NCBI RefSeq assembly: GCF_000613905.1
Contig: NZ_BAJW01000008.1
Coordinates: 1 to 64,000 of the forward strand
DNA length: 64,000 bases
Direction: 5' to 3'
Source of the DNA: Acetobacter persici JCM 25330
GTDB lineage: Bacteria > Pseudomonadota > Alphaproteobacteria > Acetobacterales > Acetobacteraceae
The notes under the pieces were generated by a model that was not told the DNA's origin, searched no databases, and saw only the letters and a list, made by a program, of their open reading frames with translations. A program made the position numbers and the translations under genes. Below are positions 37,160 to 46,948 of the stretch, piece after piece; positions within the stretch are counted from its first letter, which is position 1; each line of letters opens with the position of its first letter.

Positions 37160-37555
37160 ATGACTACTTCTGACGCTTCGAAAATATTCGATACAACCGG
37201 TTTTCCACTGGTCTGTCTGAATCCGGACAAAGTAGTCCCGGGTTACGCGGCAAGCTGGAAAGGCGAGATGACCGCCCTTCTGGAGCGCGACACCCCGTTT
37301 GCCCTGATTTACCCACCTGCTCCAGAAGAGGATCACGATGACAGAAAGGAGCGAGGACTCTGGCTTAAGACAAACCGCGAGCCCCTTTCCAGATTATGCA
37401 GGGTCATGATCCTGATTGAGCCCGATGCGACACGACGTTCGGCTCTGGAAGAGATGTTTCCGGGCGCGGAACGCGCATTCGGTGTTCCTCAGATGGCCAC
37501 CGCGTCGAAGGCAGAAGCCGAAATCCTTGCCCACCATGTTCTGGCCAGCAGGTAG
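37160..37555 (+). CDS. Conserved-looking hypothetical protein
   Basis: A 131-residue protein without a family I recognise. It is charged, has no membrane segment or signal peptide, and contains FPLVCLNPDKVVPGYAASWK near the start and FALIYPPAPEEDHDDRKERG in the middle. It starts 46 nt after the LysR gene in the same direction and ends 18 nt before the convergent FadR-type gene, so it may be cotranscribed with lysR. Confidence 0.55.
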   Translation: MTTSDASKIFDTTGFPLVCLNPDKVVPGYAASWKGEMTALLERDTPFALIYPPAPEEDHDDRKERGLWLKTNREPLSRLCRVMILIEPDATRRSALEEMFPGAERAFGVPQMATASKAEAEILAHHVLASR

Positions 37556-37573
37556 ATGACCGTGGCGCGCGGC

Positions 37574-38281
37574 TCAGTCCCTGTTCCCGGTATGATCGGA
37601 AAGGGCCTGCACGAGCGGTCGGACGACCGCGCTTGCCGCACGAGCTGCGCGCGTGCCATCTCCCTGCTCGATTGCCCGGAATATCCGTTCATGGGCGGCG
37701 TATCCGGGTTCAGGCAGCCCATGCTCTTCCATGACGGCACGCCCTGCCTGACGCGCTGCAACAAGAAAGTATCGATAAAGTTCAACCAGGGCTTCATTAT
37801 GGGTCGCTTCGGCGACCGCCAGATGAAATGCCGTATCCGCTTTGAGAAACCGATCAAGATCACCGCCCGCAGCCCACTCTCCGCGCACCTTGAGCGTTTT
37901 CTCCAGCTTCCGAATATCCCTGGCGGTCCGATGTCCTGCAGCCAGTCGGGCCGCTTCCGTTTCCAGAATGACACGCAGTTCAAAATGATCCCGGAGACTG
38001 GATCGCGTGACACGCCGCATAACTGCGGCAGGGTCAAGTTCAAAGCGGACATAAGTTCCGTCCCCCTGCCGGACTTCCAGCACGTCAGCATGGGACAGAA
38101 CACGAATAGCCTCCCTCACCGTATTCCGCCCAACCTGCAACATCTCCGCAAGTTCAGTCTCTTTTGGGATACGCTCTCCGACGGGCCAGGCCCCGCTTTC
38201 GATTTTTTCCCGCATGGCATCAATCGCGCAATCGACGAGGGAACGACGGGGAAGTTGGGAAAGTAAGGTTGATTGGGACAT
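37574..38281 (-). CDS. GntR/FadR-family transcriptional regulator
   Basis: A 235-residue regulator. The GntR winged helix spans residues 10-80 (ERIPKETELAEMLQVGRNTV, REAIRVLSHADVLEVRQGDG), followed by an FCD effector domain (LRVILETEAARLAAGHRTAR, FLKADTAFHLAVAEATHNEA, HERIFRAIEQGD) with the histidines that bind metal and carboxylate ligands in this subfamily. The target operon is not evident; neighbours are a hypothetical gene and a LuxR-type gene. Confidence 0.85.
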   Translation of the reverse strand: MSQSTLLSQLPRRSLVDCAIDAMREKIESGAWPVGERIPKETELAEMLQVGRNTVREAIRVLSHADVLEVRQGDGTYVRFELDPAAVMRRVTRSSLRDHFELRVILETEAARLAAGHRTARDIRKLEKTLKVRGEWAAGGDLDRFLKADTAFHLAVAEATHNEALVELYRYFLVAARQAGRAVMEEHGLPEPGYAAHERIFRAIEQGDGTRAARAASAVVRPLVQALSDHTGNRD

Positions 38282-38541
38282 AGGATGATTTCTAACTCAA
38301 ATGCCGTCCTTTTGCTACGGCGATTTGATCTCACTTGTCGGCCACTTACGAAAAATCTAAGAAGAAAGTCACCTTTTGCGGCCCGTATAGCGACGTTCAG
38401 CTTTTATCTTTCTACAATACGTCAATGAGCATGGAGCTCATTAGTTATTACTCAACCAATAATAAAAATCCATACCAACCACATACTACAAATATCTATA
38501 TTCGTAATATGTGTTTCGTTTCGTAATTATCAAATTTTATG

Positions 38542-39240
38542 TTACAGAATAATTCCAAAACACACAGCTTTAAATATTGCATGCGTCTTATTGCTTGCAT
38601 CAAGTTTGGAAATAAGATTTGCGACGTGAAAATTAATGGTCCGCTCGGTAACACCGAGAATCTGTGCTGCTTCGGAAGCGGTTTTGCCCTCTGCTGTCCA
38701 ACGTAGGACTCTCTGTTCTGTTCGAGTAAGCCGCGGCATCTCGAGACCCCGCTGCTGCTCGGTCGTCGTAACGATAATCTGAGCATGCATGCCATGAAAA
38801 ACTGATAAAATCCGCCGTGCCGCTGAATCCGTCACATCCAGTTCAATATTTGACTTACTCCAGAGCAGAAAATAGGCAGCAATCCCCGATATTACCCGTA
38901 ACGGAATATATTTAATTTCTTTCAGACTCGCTATTCGGCCTTCGTATGTATGTCCTTTTTTATTTCTTACTTTAATGGCACTGTATACATTTCGAAAGCC
39001 ATTTTGTTGGCTTTTAAAAAGCGGTTCGGGCGACATGGGCGAATGTGAAGCAAAATAGTCGAGTGTTTGCTCGTCCCCGTTCGTCACCGTTACAGAACGA
39101 GGAAATATTTCTGGCACACAACCTGAGGCATGATACAAGTAGCCATTGAAACCAATCGATTGAATAAAATCATCAATCACGCGTGACTCGTAAATGTTAC
39201 GGTCAGAGATAGATTTAGGCATGAGATCGATCGGCCGCAT
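38542..39240 (-). CDS. LuxR-family regulator without adjacent synthase
   Basis: A 232-residue protein with a C-terminal LuxR helix-turn-helix (MPRLTRTEQRVLRWTAEGKT, ASEAAQILGVTERTINFHVA, NLISKLDASNKTHAIFKAV). The N-terminal 150 residues are where LuxR proteins bind acyl-homoserine lactones, but I cannot confirm the six conserved ligand-site residues by eye. No LuxI gene is in the window. AT-rich composition suggests transfer. The next genes are a TonB receptor on one side and FadR on the other. Confidence 0.75.
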   Translation of the reverse strand: MRPIDLMPKSISDRNIYESRVIDDFIQSIGFNGYLYHASGCVPEIFPRSVTVTNGDEQTLDYFASHSPMSPEPLFKSQQNGFRNVYSAIKVRNKKGHTYEGRIASLKEIKYIPLRVISGIAAYFLLWSKSNIELDVTDSAARRILSVFHGMHAQIIVTTTEQQRGLEMPRLTRTEQRVLRWTAEGKTASEAAQILGVTERTINFHVANLISKLDASNKTHAIFKAVCFGIIL

Positions 39241-39509
39241 GACTACTGTTCTCCATTGCTTTTAAAACATTTTAGCTCGTCATTTCGTGGTTTTAGGAAG
39301 ACCCGCTCCAAGTGTTCGAATCTAATGTGAACTCTCAGTTCATATAACAAACCGTCAATGACAATTCAGTTCGTACTGTTCTGTCTGTTTGTTTGTTGGA
39401 TAGCCTATCATCCCATCTATTCGGAGTCTTGTCTTTTCTCGCCCCGGTGCTGATGAAACAGACGCATGTCGGATACGGAAGTATCAGAGGTCATAGTCGG
39501 GTAGTAAAA

Positions 39510-41740
39510 TCACCACCGAAACGCAATACTGGTCTTGAATGTCCTTCGGTTTCCGTAAAAACATCCTCCCGCCGAGAAGCATGATGACACATATTTCCGG
39601 TCGAACAGGTTGGTGCCGTTGAACATCAGGTCCATCCATGGAGGCTGGGTGACAGGTGGGAGAGATCATAGCGCAGTGTCGTGTCGAATAGCACTACGCC
39701 GGGAACCGTAAAACTGTTGGTTTCATCGCCCGCACTTGAACCCACGTATCGGACGCCCCCACTGACGTTGATGCCCTGTAGATGTCCCCAGGTGACGGCA
39801 TAGTTCGCCCAAAGTGACGCCATATGTCTGGGCACGGCATAAAGGCGCTTTCCGATCAAACTTGTATCCGGATCATGTGTAACAGTCGGATCCGTGTAGC
39901 TGTAGGACGCAATCAGTCCTAGATTGTCCGTGAGCGCCGCATGGGCTTCAAATTCGACGCCCCAGGACCGCACGCCACCGCGCTGGACGGAGTAGTAGGG
40001 ATGAGCCGGGTCCGTGGTGCTGACGTGTCGTTCATTGATGTCGTAAGCAGCGATCGTCAGGAAACTGCTATAACCGACAGGCTGATATTTGATGCCGCCT
40101 TCAACCTGACTGGCCCGGGTCGGCTGGAATGCTTTCCCCTCATAATCGACGCCCACGACCGGCTGGAACGACGTCGAATAACTCACGTAGGGTGATAATC
40201 CGTTTTCAAAAAGATAGACAAGTCCGGCACGTCCGGTAAACGCTGAATCATGTTGGGTGCTTGTCGTATCGGAAAGCCGATCGAACGTCCTTATGGTAAG
40301 CCAGTCATGACGGCCTCCCAGAAGCAGGGACCAGTGACCGAGCCTGATCTGGTCCTGTATGTATCCCCCGATACGTTGTGAGTCCTGTCTTGTGCTCTGG
40401 GCCAAGGAAGGAGGCACGATGCTGGCATCATAGACGGGCGCGCTATAGTCAAGTGCCGAGACTAGCCCGTAAGCGGACTGCTGCATTGAGGATTCCGAGC
40501 GGTCATAGGTTACGCCAGCAAGAATACGGTGCTGGAGTGGTCCTGATGTCACATGCCCTTCCACACGTGTGTCAGCCACCACACCGTTGAGATCAGCACG
40601 TGACCAAGACGAGTAACGATTGAGATTTCCATTAGTGTCGTAGGGATTGGAGAAATTGACTGCAAGTCCCTTGAAACTCGTATTCAAATATTCGTAGCGA
40701 ACGGTTTGCTGTAGGTTCCATCCCTGAAGAAAGTGATATTTTACCCGGTATTCCGGCATGATCTGTGTTCGGTTGTAGCCATCGTAGTTTGACTGGCTCG
40801 GATTGAATTTCGTGGAGATGCGCCCGTGCGGGCCAGGCAGAACACTCCCCTTTGCAGGGATCCAGCCTGCAAAGTTATTGTCCGGATCACGTTGGACATT
40901 CAGTACGAAATCAACGCTTACTCGTGGCGTAGCTTTCCACGTCAGCGTGGGTGTGAGAGCCAGTCGCTGCTCTTTTGCGTCCCGCATCTGCGTATCGACC
41001 CGTCGGCCCAGGCCGCTGATCCGATAGAGGAGTGTCTGATCGCCTGTGAGGGCACCGCCGACATCGAATGTGCCCTGTATCCTGTTGCGACTGCCGCTTT
41101 CGACCGCAATCTGTCGAGGGGCTGAAAGAGACGGAAGTTTGCTGTCAAGGTTGATGATGCCCCCGGGGCTGGCGTCTCCGTACATCACGGAAGCTGGGCC
41201 GCGCAGCACTTCCACCCGATCAAGAGTTGAAGGATCTACCGTTGGAATGGCCCATCCTTGACCCTGTTGTAACTGTATGCCGTCCAGAAATCCCACGTAA
41301 TTGGCCGACGTTGCAAAACCACCGAACCCACGCATAAATGTTGTATCGAATATCGTGTCACTACGTGGCTCGGAATAAACTCCTGCCGTGTAGCGCAATG
41401 CCTGCGCGACGTTTTGGGTAACCTGATCATCCATCTGTTGTCGCGTGACGACGGAAATGGACTGCGGAATTTCACGGAGTGGGGTGTCCGTCTTGGTGGC
41501 GGCACTGCTGTCGAAAGCAACATATCCTTTCGCCTTGTGCTGATACTGCGCACGCACCTCGATGGTTTCTGTTTTCGGTTTTCTGTCGTGAGTTTTCTCT
41601 TCAGTGGCTTGGCCAATACAGGGTAGAGCCACACCGCATCCAAGCAGAATGCAGAAAAATGGATTGCGTCGGTCATAAAAAATATTACCAGAACGGCGCT
41701 TATGGCTCGTGTGATGGCATTCGCATATCAATTGGGTCAT
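39510..41740 (-). CDS. TonB-dependent siderophore receptor, split by a frameshift near the C-terminus
   Basis: An outer-membrane receptor of the FhuA/FhuE-like class, about 743 residues after correction. After an N-terminal export signal (NPFFCILLGCGVALPCIGQA) come the plug (LREIPQSISVVTRQQMDDQV, LDRVEVLRGPASVMYGDASP, GGIINLD) and the 22-strand barrel. The main frame ends early at LHGWT (39626). Adding one G at 39632-39633 (minus strand) continues it as GWDLMFNGTNLFDRKYV and TFKTSIAFRW, the normal terminal strand with a C-terminal aromatic residue. It imports ferric siderophores with TonB-ExbBD. The start is tentative. Confidence 0.82.
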
Positions 41741-41926
41741 TGAAAATTTGTCCAACGAATTAGGTTGGATCAAACGTAAATGCGAAGCGGTCGCAGAGTC
41801 AATACATGGGATGTTTGGATGTAAGTATGTTTGGCCTTGTCTTGCCATTCGGCTACTCAGGTTCCCAGCGTGATCACGCCTCTCGAGCACACAACCAAAG
41901 AAAACTGCTACTAGAGCACGTCCACC

Positions 41927-42243
41927 TTATTCTGATTCATACCCTGCGGCGGTGAAGAAGTTGGCACATTCGTCACGGGAGAAAGCATCCAAGACTGATC
42001 CGGCGGCGTCCTGCGGGGCTAAGATGGTTCTTACTGCCTTGCTCCGCAAAAGGGCCTTGAACTTGGCGAACTCCATTTCGATCGGGTTGGAATCGCGACT
42101 ACAAAGAGGCAGGAACTTCATCTGTGCGGCCGCTCGCTTGATGGCCTTTCGCGCGCCCGGAATCGTATGAGCGGGTAGATTGTCCAACACGCCGACATCG
42201 TCCGGGCTCAGCGTCGGCACGAGAACATGGCCGACATAGGCCT
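41927..42243 (-). pseudogene. IS630-family transposase, C-terminal fragment
   Basis: Reads LVPTLSPDDVGVLDNLPAHT, then PLCSRDSNPIEMEFAKFKAL and DECANFFTAAGYESE. The DNLPAH and NPIE motifs carry the second aspartate and the glutamate of the IS630/Tc1 DDE site. The N-terminal half is absent; an IS3 fragment abuts at 42250. Confidence 0.65.
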
Positions 42244-42249
42244 GATGAA

Positions 42250-42520
42250 CTCATCTCGTAAAAGTTGAGAGCTTTTTCAGATCAGATTGCCTGCCTTTCG
42301 TATGCAGCAGGGTTGATGACGTCGAGCGACGAACGGCGCCGGACAGGATTATAGAAGCTGTCGATGTAACAACCGATAGTGGTCTCGGCATCCTGTCAGG
42401 CTAGTAAGATCGCCCGCCAAACAAGTTCCGATTTCAAGGTTTTGAAGAAGGTCTCGACGATGGCATTATCATAACAATAGCCCCTGCCGGACATAGAGAT
42501 AAACCCTCCATGTTTCAAAA
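42250..42520 (-). pseudogene. IS3-family transposase (OrfB), C-terminal fragment
   Basis: The reverse strand reads SMSGRGYCYDNAIVETFFKT, LKSELVWRAILLA, a stop codon, then IDSFYNPVRRRSSLDVINPA. This is the end of the IS3 catalytic domain including the glutamate in VETFFKTLK. The internal stop and missing N-terminus make it inactive. The following 42521-42767 stretch holds no recognisable gene. Confidence 0.6.
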
Positions 42521-42767
42521 ACTCACTCTGATAATCGATTGAACAATATTGTCTGTCACAGTCAGTCCTCCTTCTTGGCCGCCAGAGGATATGAACCAGA
42601 TGAATCGGATTATGATAAAGCTTACATCGCTATTCCAGCGTCCCGTCGTTGCGAAAATTCCCATGCGATAGATGCGTTATTCTGAGCGACACCAGAGACC
42701 GCCTTACCGATCTGTTTTTCAATGGACAGTGTCCACGGAACAAGCTGAAACCCTAGCCCGTTGTCGA

Positions 42768-44768
42768 TCACTGCGTACCTTCCGGATGCGAGAGCCAGGC
42801 GCTGTCGATAGACACCAGCACGTTGTCGCCGGCATCAACCAAGTCGAACGTCTTTCCCTCTCGCCGCGCGAACTTCTCGCCAACGGCCCTCAATTCCCGG
42901 TCGCGGAGCGTAGTGAGCAAGCCACGCTCAAACCTCACGCGCGCGTCGTCCCGATGGGCGAGCCCGTCGCGCTCCAGATGATCAACACGCTGGCGCATCG
43001 CGTCACGCACCTCTGCCCCGAAGCCGCCACCCAGTGCAGGCGACTCCTTCGCGACTGCCTGCCGGTCCAGCCATGTGGCTCCTTGGGCCTCGATCTGCTG
43101 TTCCAGCGTGAAGTCCGACCGCACAGCCAGCACCACGCGCCCTCGCCCTTTTGCGTCCTCGAACCGGCGCAGTTCGACGATTGCTCCCATGGAAGCATCC
43201 GTTGTCGCCTCCAGGCTAGGGAGGTGAACGTGATGCGTACGCCCATCGATCCCATCCACCACCGCGAAAGCTGTCCCCTTCAACTCGTCATCGAGCCCGC
43301 GCCCGACCAGTTTGCCTATGACGGGATGGTCGGTTTTCTCGCCGGCCAGCACCCACGAGCATTGCGGGCGCTCGACGCCTTGCTCGGCGAGGCCGCGGTG
43401 GATCCGTTTGATGATGTCGTTGCGCTGCCCCATCTCGCGCAGCGTCGCCTCTGCGTGTTCCTCCAGCGCCCAGCGGCCCGGCTCGATCTGCTGCGCCAGC
43501 CCCAATCCTTCCAAACGCCGGAGACGACCCACCTTGAGCACCTCGAACGTATCGGGCCGGCGATCGGGCGTGGGACGCATGTCGATGATTCCATGCTCAC
43601 TTGCGTCGCGCTGAAGCTGCCGATCGAGTTGTGTCCAGCGATCCGCCTCGACCTGACGCTCGACTGTACGCCGGATTTCAATGTCGTTGCGTATCCCGAG
43701 CTCGCGCGTCACGAGTTCCTGCGCACGGCCACGCATGCCTTCACGGATGTAATCGCGCGAGATCACCAGGTCCTCGCCGTCCTGCGCCTTGCCGCGCACG
43801 ATGACATGGACATGGGGATGTTCGGTGTTCCAGTGATCAACGGCCGCCCAGTCGAGCTTCGTGCCGAGATCATGCTCAGCTTCGGAAGCGGGTATGCGGT
43901 CGAACACCAGGACCCGCGTTTCGACAGCCGTTCCATGTTGCCGGTACAGATGCCCTGCCACGCCGGCCGAAAACACCAGACGTGCCTTGGCCTGCAGAGT
44001 GGTGAAGCCATCGGTCCATCGCGGGTTGTCGGGGCAGAAGGACGCACCGGTCAGGGCGACAAGCCGCCCACCGGTCTTCAGTCGGTCGAGTGCGGAGGCG
44101 ATATGCCGGAACGTCGTGTCAGGCGCCCGCCCCGCCACATGGACCGTCGCAGAAAAGGGCGGGTTCATGATGACGACATCCGGCTGAGCGCTTTCGGGCA
44201 GATAATCGTGGATCTGGGCGGCGTCATGCCGGAACAGGCGGGCTGCCGGAAACAGCGCGGTCAGCAGGTCGGAACGGCCCGGTGCGTATTCATTGAGGGT
44301 CAGGGCCGCACCCGCCAGTTCGGCGAAGACGGCCAGAAGACCGGTTCCTGCGGAGGGCTCCAGCACATGCTCGCCGCGCCTGATATCTGCCGCACGAGCA
44401 AGGCAGAAAGCCAGCGGCAACGGCGTCGAGAACTGCTGCCAGATCTGGCTGTCGTCCGAGCGACGCGTCTGCGAGGGGAGAAGAGACGCCAGACGCGCGA
44501 TACGGGCCAGCAAATCTGTGTCGTCGGATGCTTTGGTCATCAGGGCCGGACCGTAGCGCCGCAGGAACAGGACGGACGCGGCCTCGGCGGCGTCATAGGC
44601 CATCTTCCAGTCCCATGCGCCCGTTGCGTCAGCCGCGTTGAAGGCGGTTTGCATGGCGCGGCGCAGTCGGCTGGCGTCGAGCGTCTCCCCGCGTTCGAGG
44701 TGGGACAAAAGCAACCCCGCGGCGGCAAAGCCGCGCAGGTTGGGAGTGGGTGTAACAGGGCAATCCAT
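42768..44768 (-). CDS. Chimeric protein: methylase-like N-terminus fused to DUF3363-type relaxase C-terminus
   Basis: A 666-residue open frame joins two plasmid proteins. Residues 1-290 match the SAM-dependent methylase N-terminus of the large methylase/helicase (strawberry-notch type) plasmid proteins: HVLEPSAGTGLLAVFAELAG (SAM motif) and PDVVIMNPPFSATVHVAGRA (NPPF). From about residue 295 (near 43885) it is the second half of a DUF3363-type relaxase: LGTKLDWAAVDHWNTEHPHV, HVIVRGKAQDGEDLVISRDY, with the HxH metal motif but without the N-terminal catalytic tyrosine region. The helicase and the first relaxase half are missing. It probably arose by deletion fusing two genes. The start at ATG 44768 is set by the methylase homology. 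Confidence 0.7.
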   Translation of the reverse strand: MDCPVTPTPNLRGFAAAGLLLSHLERGETLDASRLRRAMQTAFNAADATGAWDWKMAYDAAEAASVLFLRRYGPALMTKASDDTDLLARIARLASLLPSQTRRSDDSQIWQQFSTPLPLAFCLARAADIRRGEHVLEPSAGTGLLAVFAELAGAALTLNEYAPGRSDLLTALFPAARLFRHDAAQIHDYLPESAQPDVVIMNPPFSATVHVAGRAPDTTFRHIASALDRLKTGGRLVALTGASFCPDNPRWTDGFTTLQAKARLVFSAGVAGHLYRQHGTAVETRVLVFDRIPASEAEHDLGTKLDWAAVDHWNTEHPHVHVIVRGKAQDGEDLVISRDYIREGMRGRAQELVTRELGIRNDIEIRRTVERQVEADRWTQLDRQLQRDASEHGIIDMRPTPDRRPDTFEVLKVGRLRRLEGLGLAQQIEPGRWALEEHAEATLREMGQRNDIIKRIHRGLAEQGVERPQCSWVLAGEKTDHPVIGKLVGRGLDDELKGTAFAVVDGIDGRTHHVHLPSLEATTDASMGAIVELRRFEDAKGRGRVVLAVRSDFTLEQQIEAQGATWLDRQAVAKESPALGGGFGAEVRDAMRQRVDHLERDGLAHRDDARVRFERGLLTTLRDRELRAVGEKFARREGKTFDLVDAGDNVLVSIDSAWLSHPEGTQ

Positions 44769-44967
44769 AACGGTGGTCTCCGGGAGGGAAGGAGGAACGG
44801 TCCCGGCACGCCTCTCTCTCCCGCGCCGGAACCACCCGGCCCAAAACAGCCCTCTCTCCCTTCCCGTCCCCGCCCACAGGAGAACGCCGGGCTTGAAGCC
44901 GCCACAATCTCCCCGTAACGGTTCTGTGAGGCTCAGGCCTGAACCATTCGTATAGAAGGCATTGCGC

Positions 44968-45243
44968 ATGAAGATTTCAGAACTGGTCGACCAGATCGCC
45001 GAGACGACCGACGCCAGCAAGACCGATACCCGCAAGGTGCTCGACGCCCTCGTGGAAGCGATGACCACTGCCGCCAAGAAGGGCGAGGAGATCTCGCTGC
45101 CCGACTTCGGCAAGTTCAAGGTGAAGGACGTGCCGGCCCGCGAGGGACGCAATCCGGCGACCGGCGACAAGATCCAGATCGCGGCATCGCGCAAGCTGTC
45201 GTTCACACCTGCCAAAGCCCTGAAAGACGCGCTGAACGGCTGA
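44968..45243 (+). CDS. hup: HU-family DNA-binding protein
   Basis: A 91-residue histone-like protein: MKISELVDQIAETTDASKTD at the N-terminus, ISLPDFGKFKVKDVPAREGR leading into the beta arm, and GRNPATGDKIQIAASRKLSF, the family signature. It bends DNA as a dimer and is common on plasmids of this group. ATG 44968 is preferred over an upstream TTG at 44962. It is divergent from the chimeric methylase-relaxase gene. Confidence 0.93.
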   Translation: MKISELVDQIAETTDASKTDTRKVLDALVEAMTTAAKKGEEISLPDFGKFKVKDVPAREGRNPATGDKIQIAASRKLSFTPAKALKDALNG

Positions 45244-45357
45244 AAACACTCCCTCCCCGGTGGTCCCGTCAAACAGGAGGATGTCCTATTTTTGTGGATC
45301 GGAATGTCCTGTTTCTGTTACTGTGCAGGACCATCAGGGAGGTCCATTGAGGTCATC

Positions 45358-45789
45358 ATGACCCAGCTACGTCGCACCAGAACGCTGAAAGAGCGGCTGA
45401 AGACACGCATTCGCCGCGCGCGCGGCGACGTCTTCGTGCCGCGTGACTTCGCCGATCTCGGCGAATATAACAGTGTCAAAAGAGCCCTTCGACAGCTCAT
45501 TGTCGAAGGCGAGATCGCGCGTCTGGGCTACGGGGTCTATGCCCGCGTAAAAACGAACGGCCTGACTGGTCGGCCGATGCTTGCCGTCCGCGGCGGCTTC
45601 GATGGAGCCGTGCGTCAGACTCTCAGCAAACTGAAGGTCGACTGGCGGGAGTCCGATACGGTCCGACAATACAATAACGGGCGCACGACACAGGTTCAGG
45701 CCAATCCGGTCTTCGAAGTCCAGAGCCGGTTCAACCGGAAGCTGCGCTATCGAAATCTTGAGGCGCGGTTTGAAAAGCCTTACGCCTGA
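45358..45789 (+). CDS. DUF6088/AbiEi-like antitoxin
   Basis: A 143-residue protein with an N-terminal winged-helix (TLKERLKTRIRRARGDVFVP, RDFADLGEYNSVKRALRQLI, EIARLGYGVYAR). This is the layout of DUF6088/AbiEi transcriptional regulators that pair with AbiEii nucleotidyltransferases. The downstream gene overlaps by about 32 nt. In such type IV-like systems the antitoxin represses the operon and offsets toxin action without direct binding. Confidence 0.75.
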   Translation: MTQLRRTRTLKERLKTRIRRARGDVFVPRDFADLGEYNSVKRALRQLIVEGEIARLGYGVYARVKTNGLTGRPMLAVRGGFDGAVRQTLSKLKVDWRESDTVRQYNNGRTTQVQANPVFEVQSRFNRKLRYRNLEARFEKPYA

Positions 45790-46699
45790 TCTGCTCGCCG
45801 AAGTTGCCGATGCGCTTGACCTGTCATCCGCAGCTCTCGTGGAAAAGGACTATCGCGTTGTAGAGGTGCTGGCAGCACTTCAGGATGCGGACCTCCCTCA
45901 AGGGATAAGTCTGGTTTTTGCTGGCGGCACATGCCTAGCTCGCGCCCATCGACTGGTTGCCCGGATGTCCGAAGACGTGGATTTGAAGGTCGCCATAACG
46001 CCGCTGCCGTCGAGCAAGAGTGCGGCTCGGAAGATTCTGGGCACGCTGAAGGACACCATCAGTAAAATCGCGATGGACCTCGGTTTTCCCGAACCCGTCA
46101 TTTCCGCCAAAAACGAAAACCACTATATCCGTGCCGAACTGAGCTATGCGGACAGTACGGGCGAAGATGTCGAACTGCGCCCGCACCTTCTCGTCGAACT
46201 GACATATGCGCCTGCGGCTCTCCCGACCGTCGAAAGATCGGTACGGTCTTTCGTAAGCGAGGCGACGGATGCCGAACCGGAAATACAGCAGATCACCTGC
46301 ATTTCCGTGGACGAGACCGCAGCAGAGAAATTCGTGGCCCTGACCCGTCGGACAGCAGGTTATCTGGAAGGACAGAAAACAGACGCTTATGACCGCTTCC
46401 TGATCAGGCACGTCTACGACCTGCATTGCATCCTGCCCCATCTCGATCTGCCTCGTGTCTCGACACTTGCCAGACAGATCATGGTCAGTGACGCAGAGCA
46501 GTTTAAGAAGTGGTTTCCTGCGTATGCCGCAGACCCAGAGGCAGGCACCGAACAGGCGTTAGCTTATCTTATGACGAATTCAGAATGTCGTGATTTCTTC
46601 GATCGGTTTCAGGCATCCATGGTTTACGGCGAACATTTCACCTACGACACGGCAATGGCGTCAGTACAGAGTCTGTATGCTGCCATAAGGGATACCTAA
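45758..46699 (+). CDS. AbiEii/AbiGii-type nucleotidyltransferase toxin
   Basis: A 313-residue protein with the minimal nucleotidyltransferase motif: SLVFAGGTCLARAHRLVARM followed by SEDVDLKVAI (GGT-x-S-x-D-x-D pattern). Conserved AbiEii stretches ETAAEKFVALTRR and DRFLIRHVYDLHCI follow. The TTG at 45758 gives the longest frame and overlaps the antitoxin gene; no in-frame ATG lies near the N-terminus. AbiE toxins modify tRNA or other targets with nucleotides and block growth after phage infection; they also stabilise plasmids. Confidence 0.8.
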   Translation: MRRGLKSLTPDLLAEVADALDLSSAALVEKDYRVVEVLAALQDADLPQGISLVFAGGTCLARAHRLVARMSEDVDLKVAITPLPSSKSAARKILGTLKDTISKIAMDLGFPEPVISAKNENHYIRAELSYADSTGEDVELRPHLLVELTYAPAALPTVERSVRSFVSEATDAEPEIQQITCISVDETAAEKFVALTRRTAGYLEGQKTDAYDRFLIRHVYDLHCILPHLDLPRVSTLARQIMVSDAEQFKKWFPAYAADPEAGTEQALAYLMTNSECRDFFDRFQASMVYGEHFTYDTAMASVQSLYAAIRDT

Positions 46700-46948
46700 C
46701 AACACGCATATATCGGGAACCTTTGACACCTCGGCCTAAAGCCTCTTGATGCGATGTGGATGCCAAGATCGTTTAGGTCTGATGCTCCGGTTTTTAACGT
46801 TGCGGGGGCGTGCTTCGAGTATTGTGCTGTACGATCACCACCTGCATTGCTCACTCTACCAGAGACTGCCGTTGGACGGGCCTCCTGATGTTGCATAGTT
46901 GCAAGATATCGAATTACGATTGTCTTACAACCAACGAGACGCACACTA
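46700..46948. other. Non-coding gap between AbiEii and the anti-sigma gene
   Basis: The two flanking genes converge here. No third gene was recognised. No strong terminator hairpin stands out. Confidence 0.35.

Noticed and set aside
42672-44918. A 748-codon forward frame
   Set aside because: It is antisense to the methylase-relaxase gene, whose motifs are clear; long antisense frames are common in GC-rich coding DNA.
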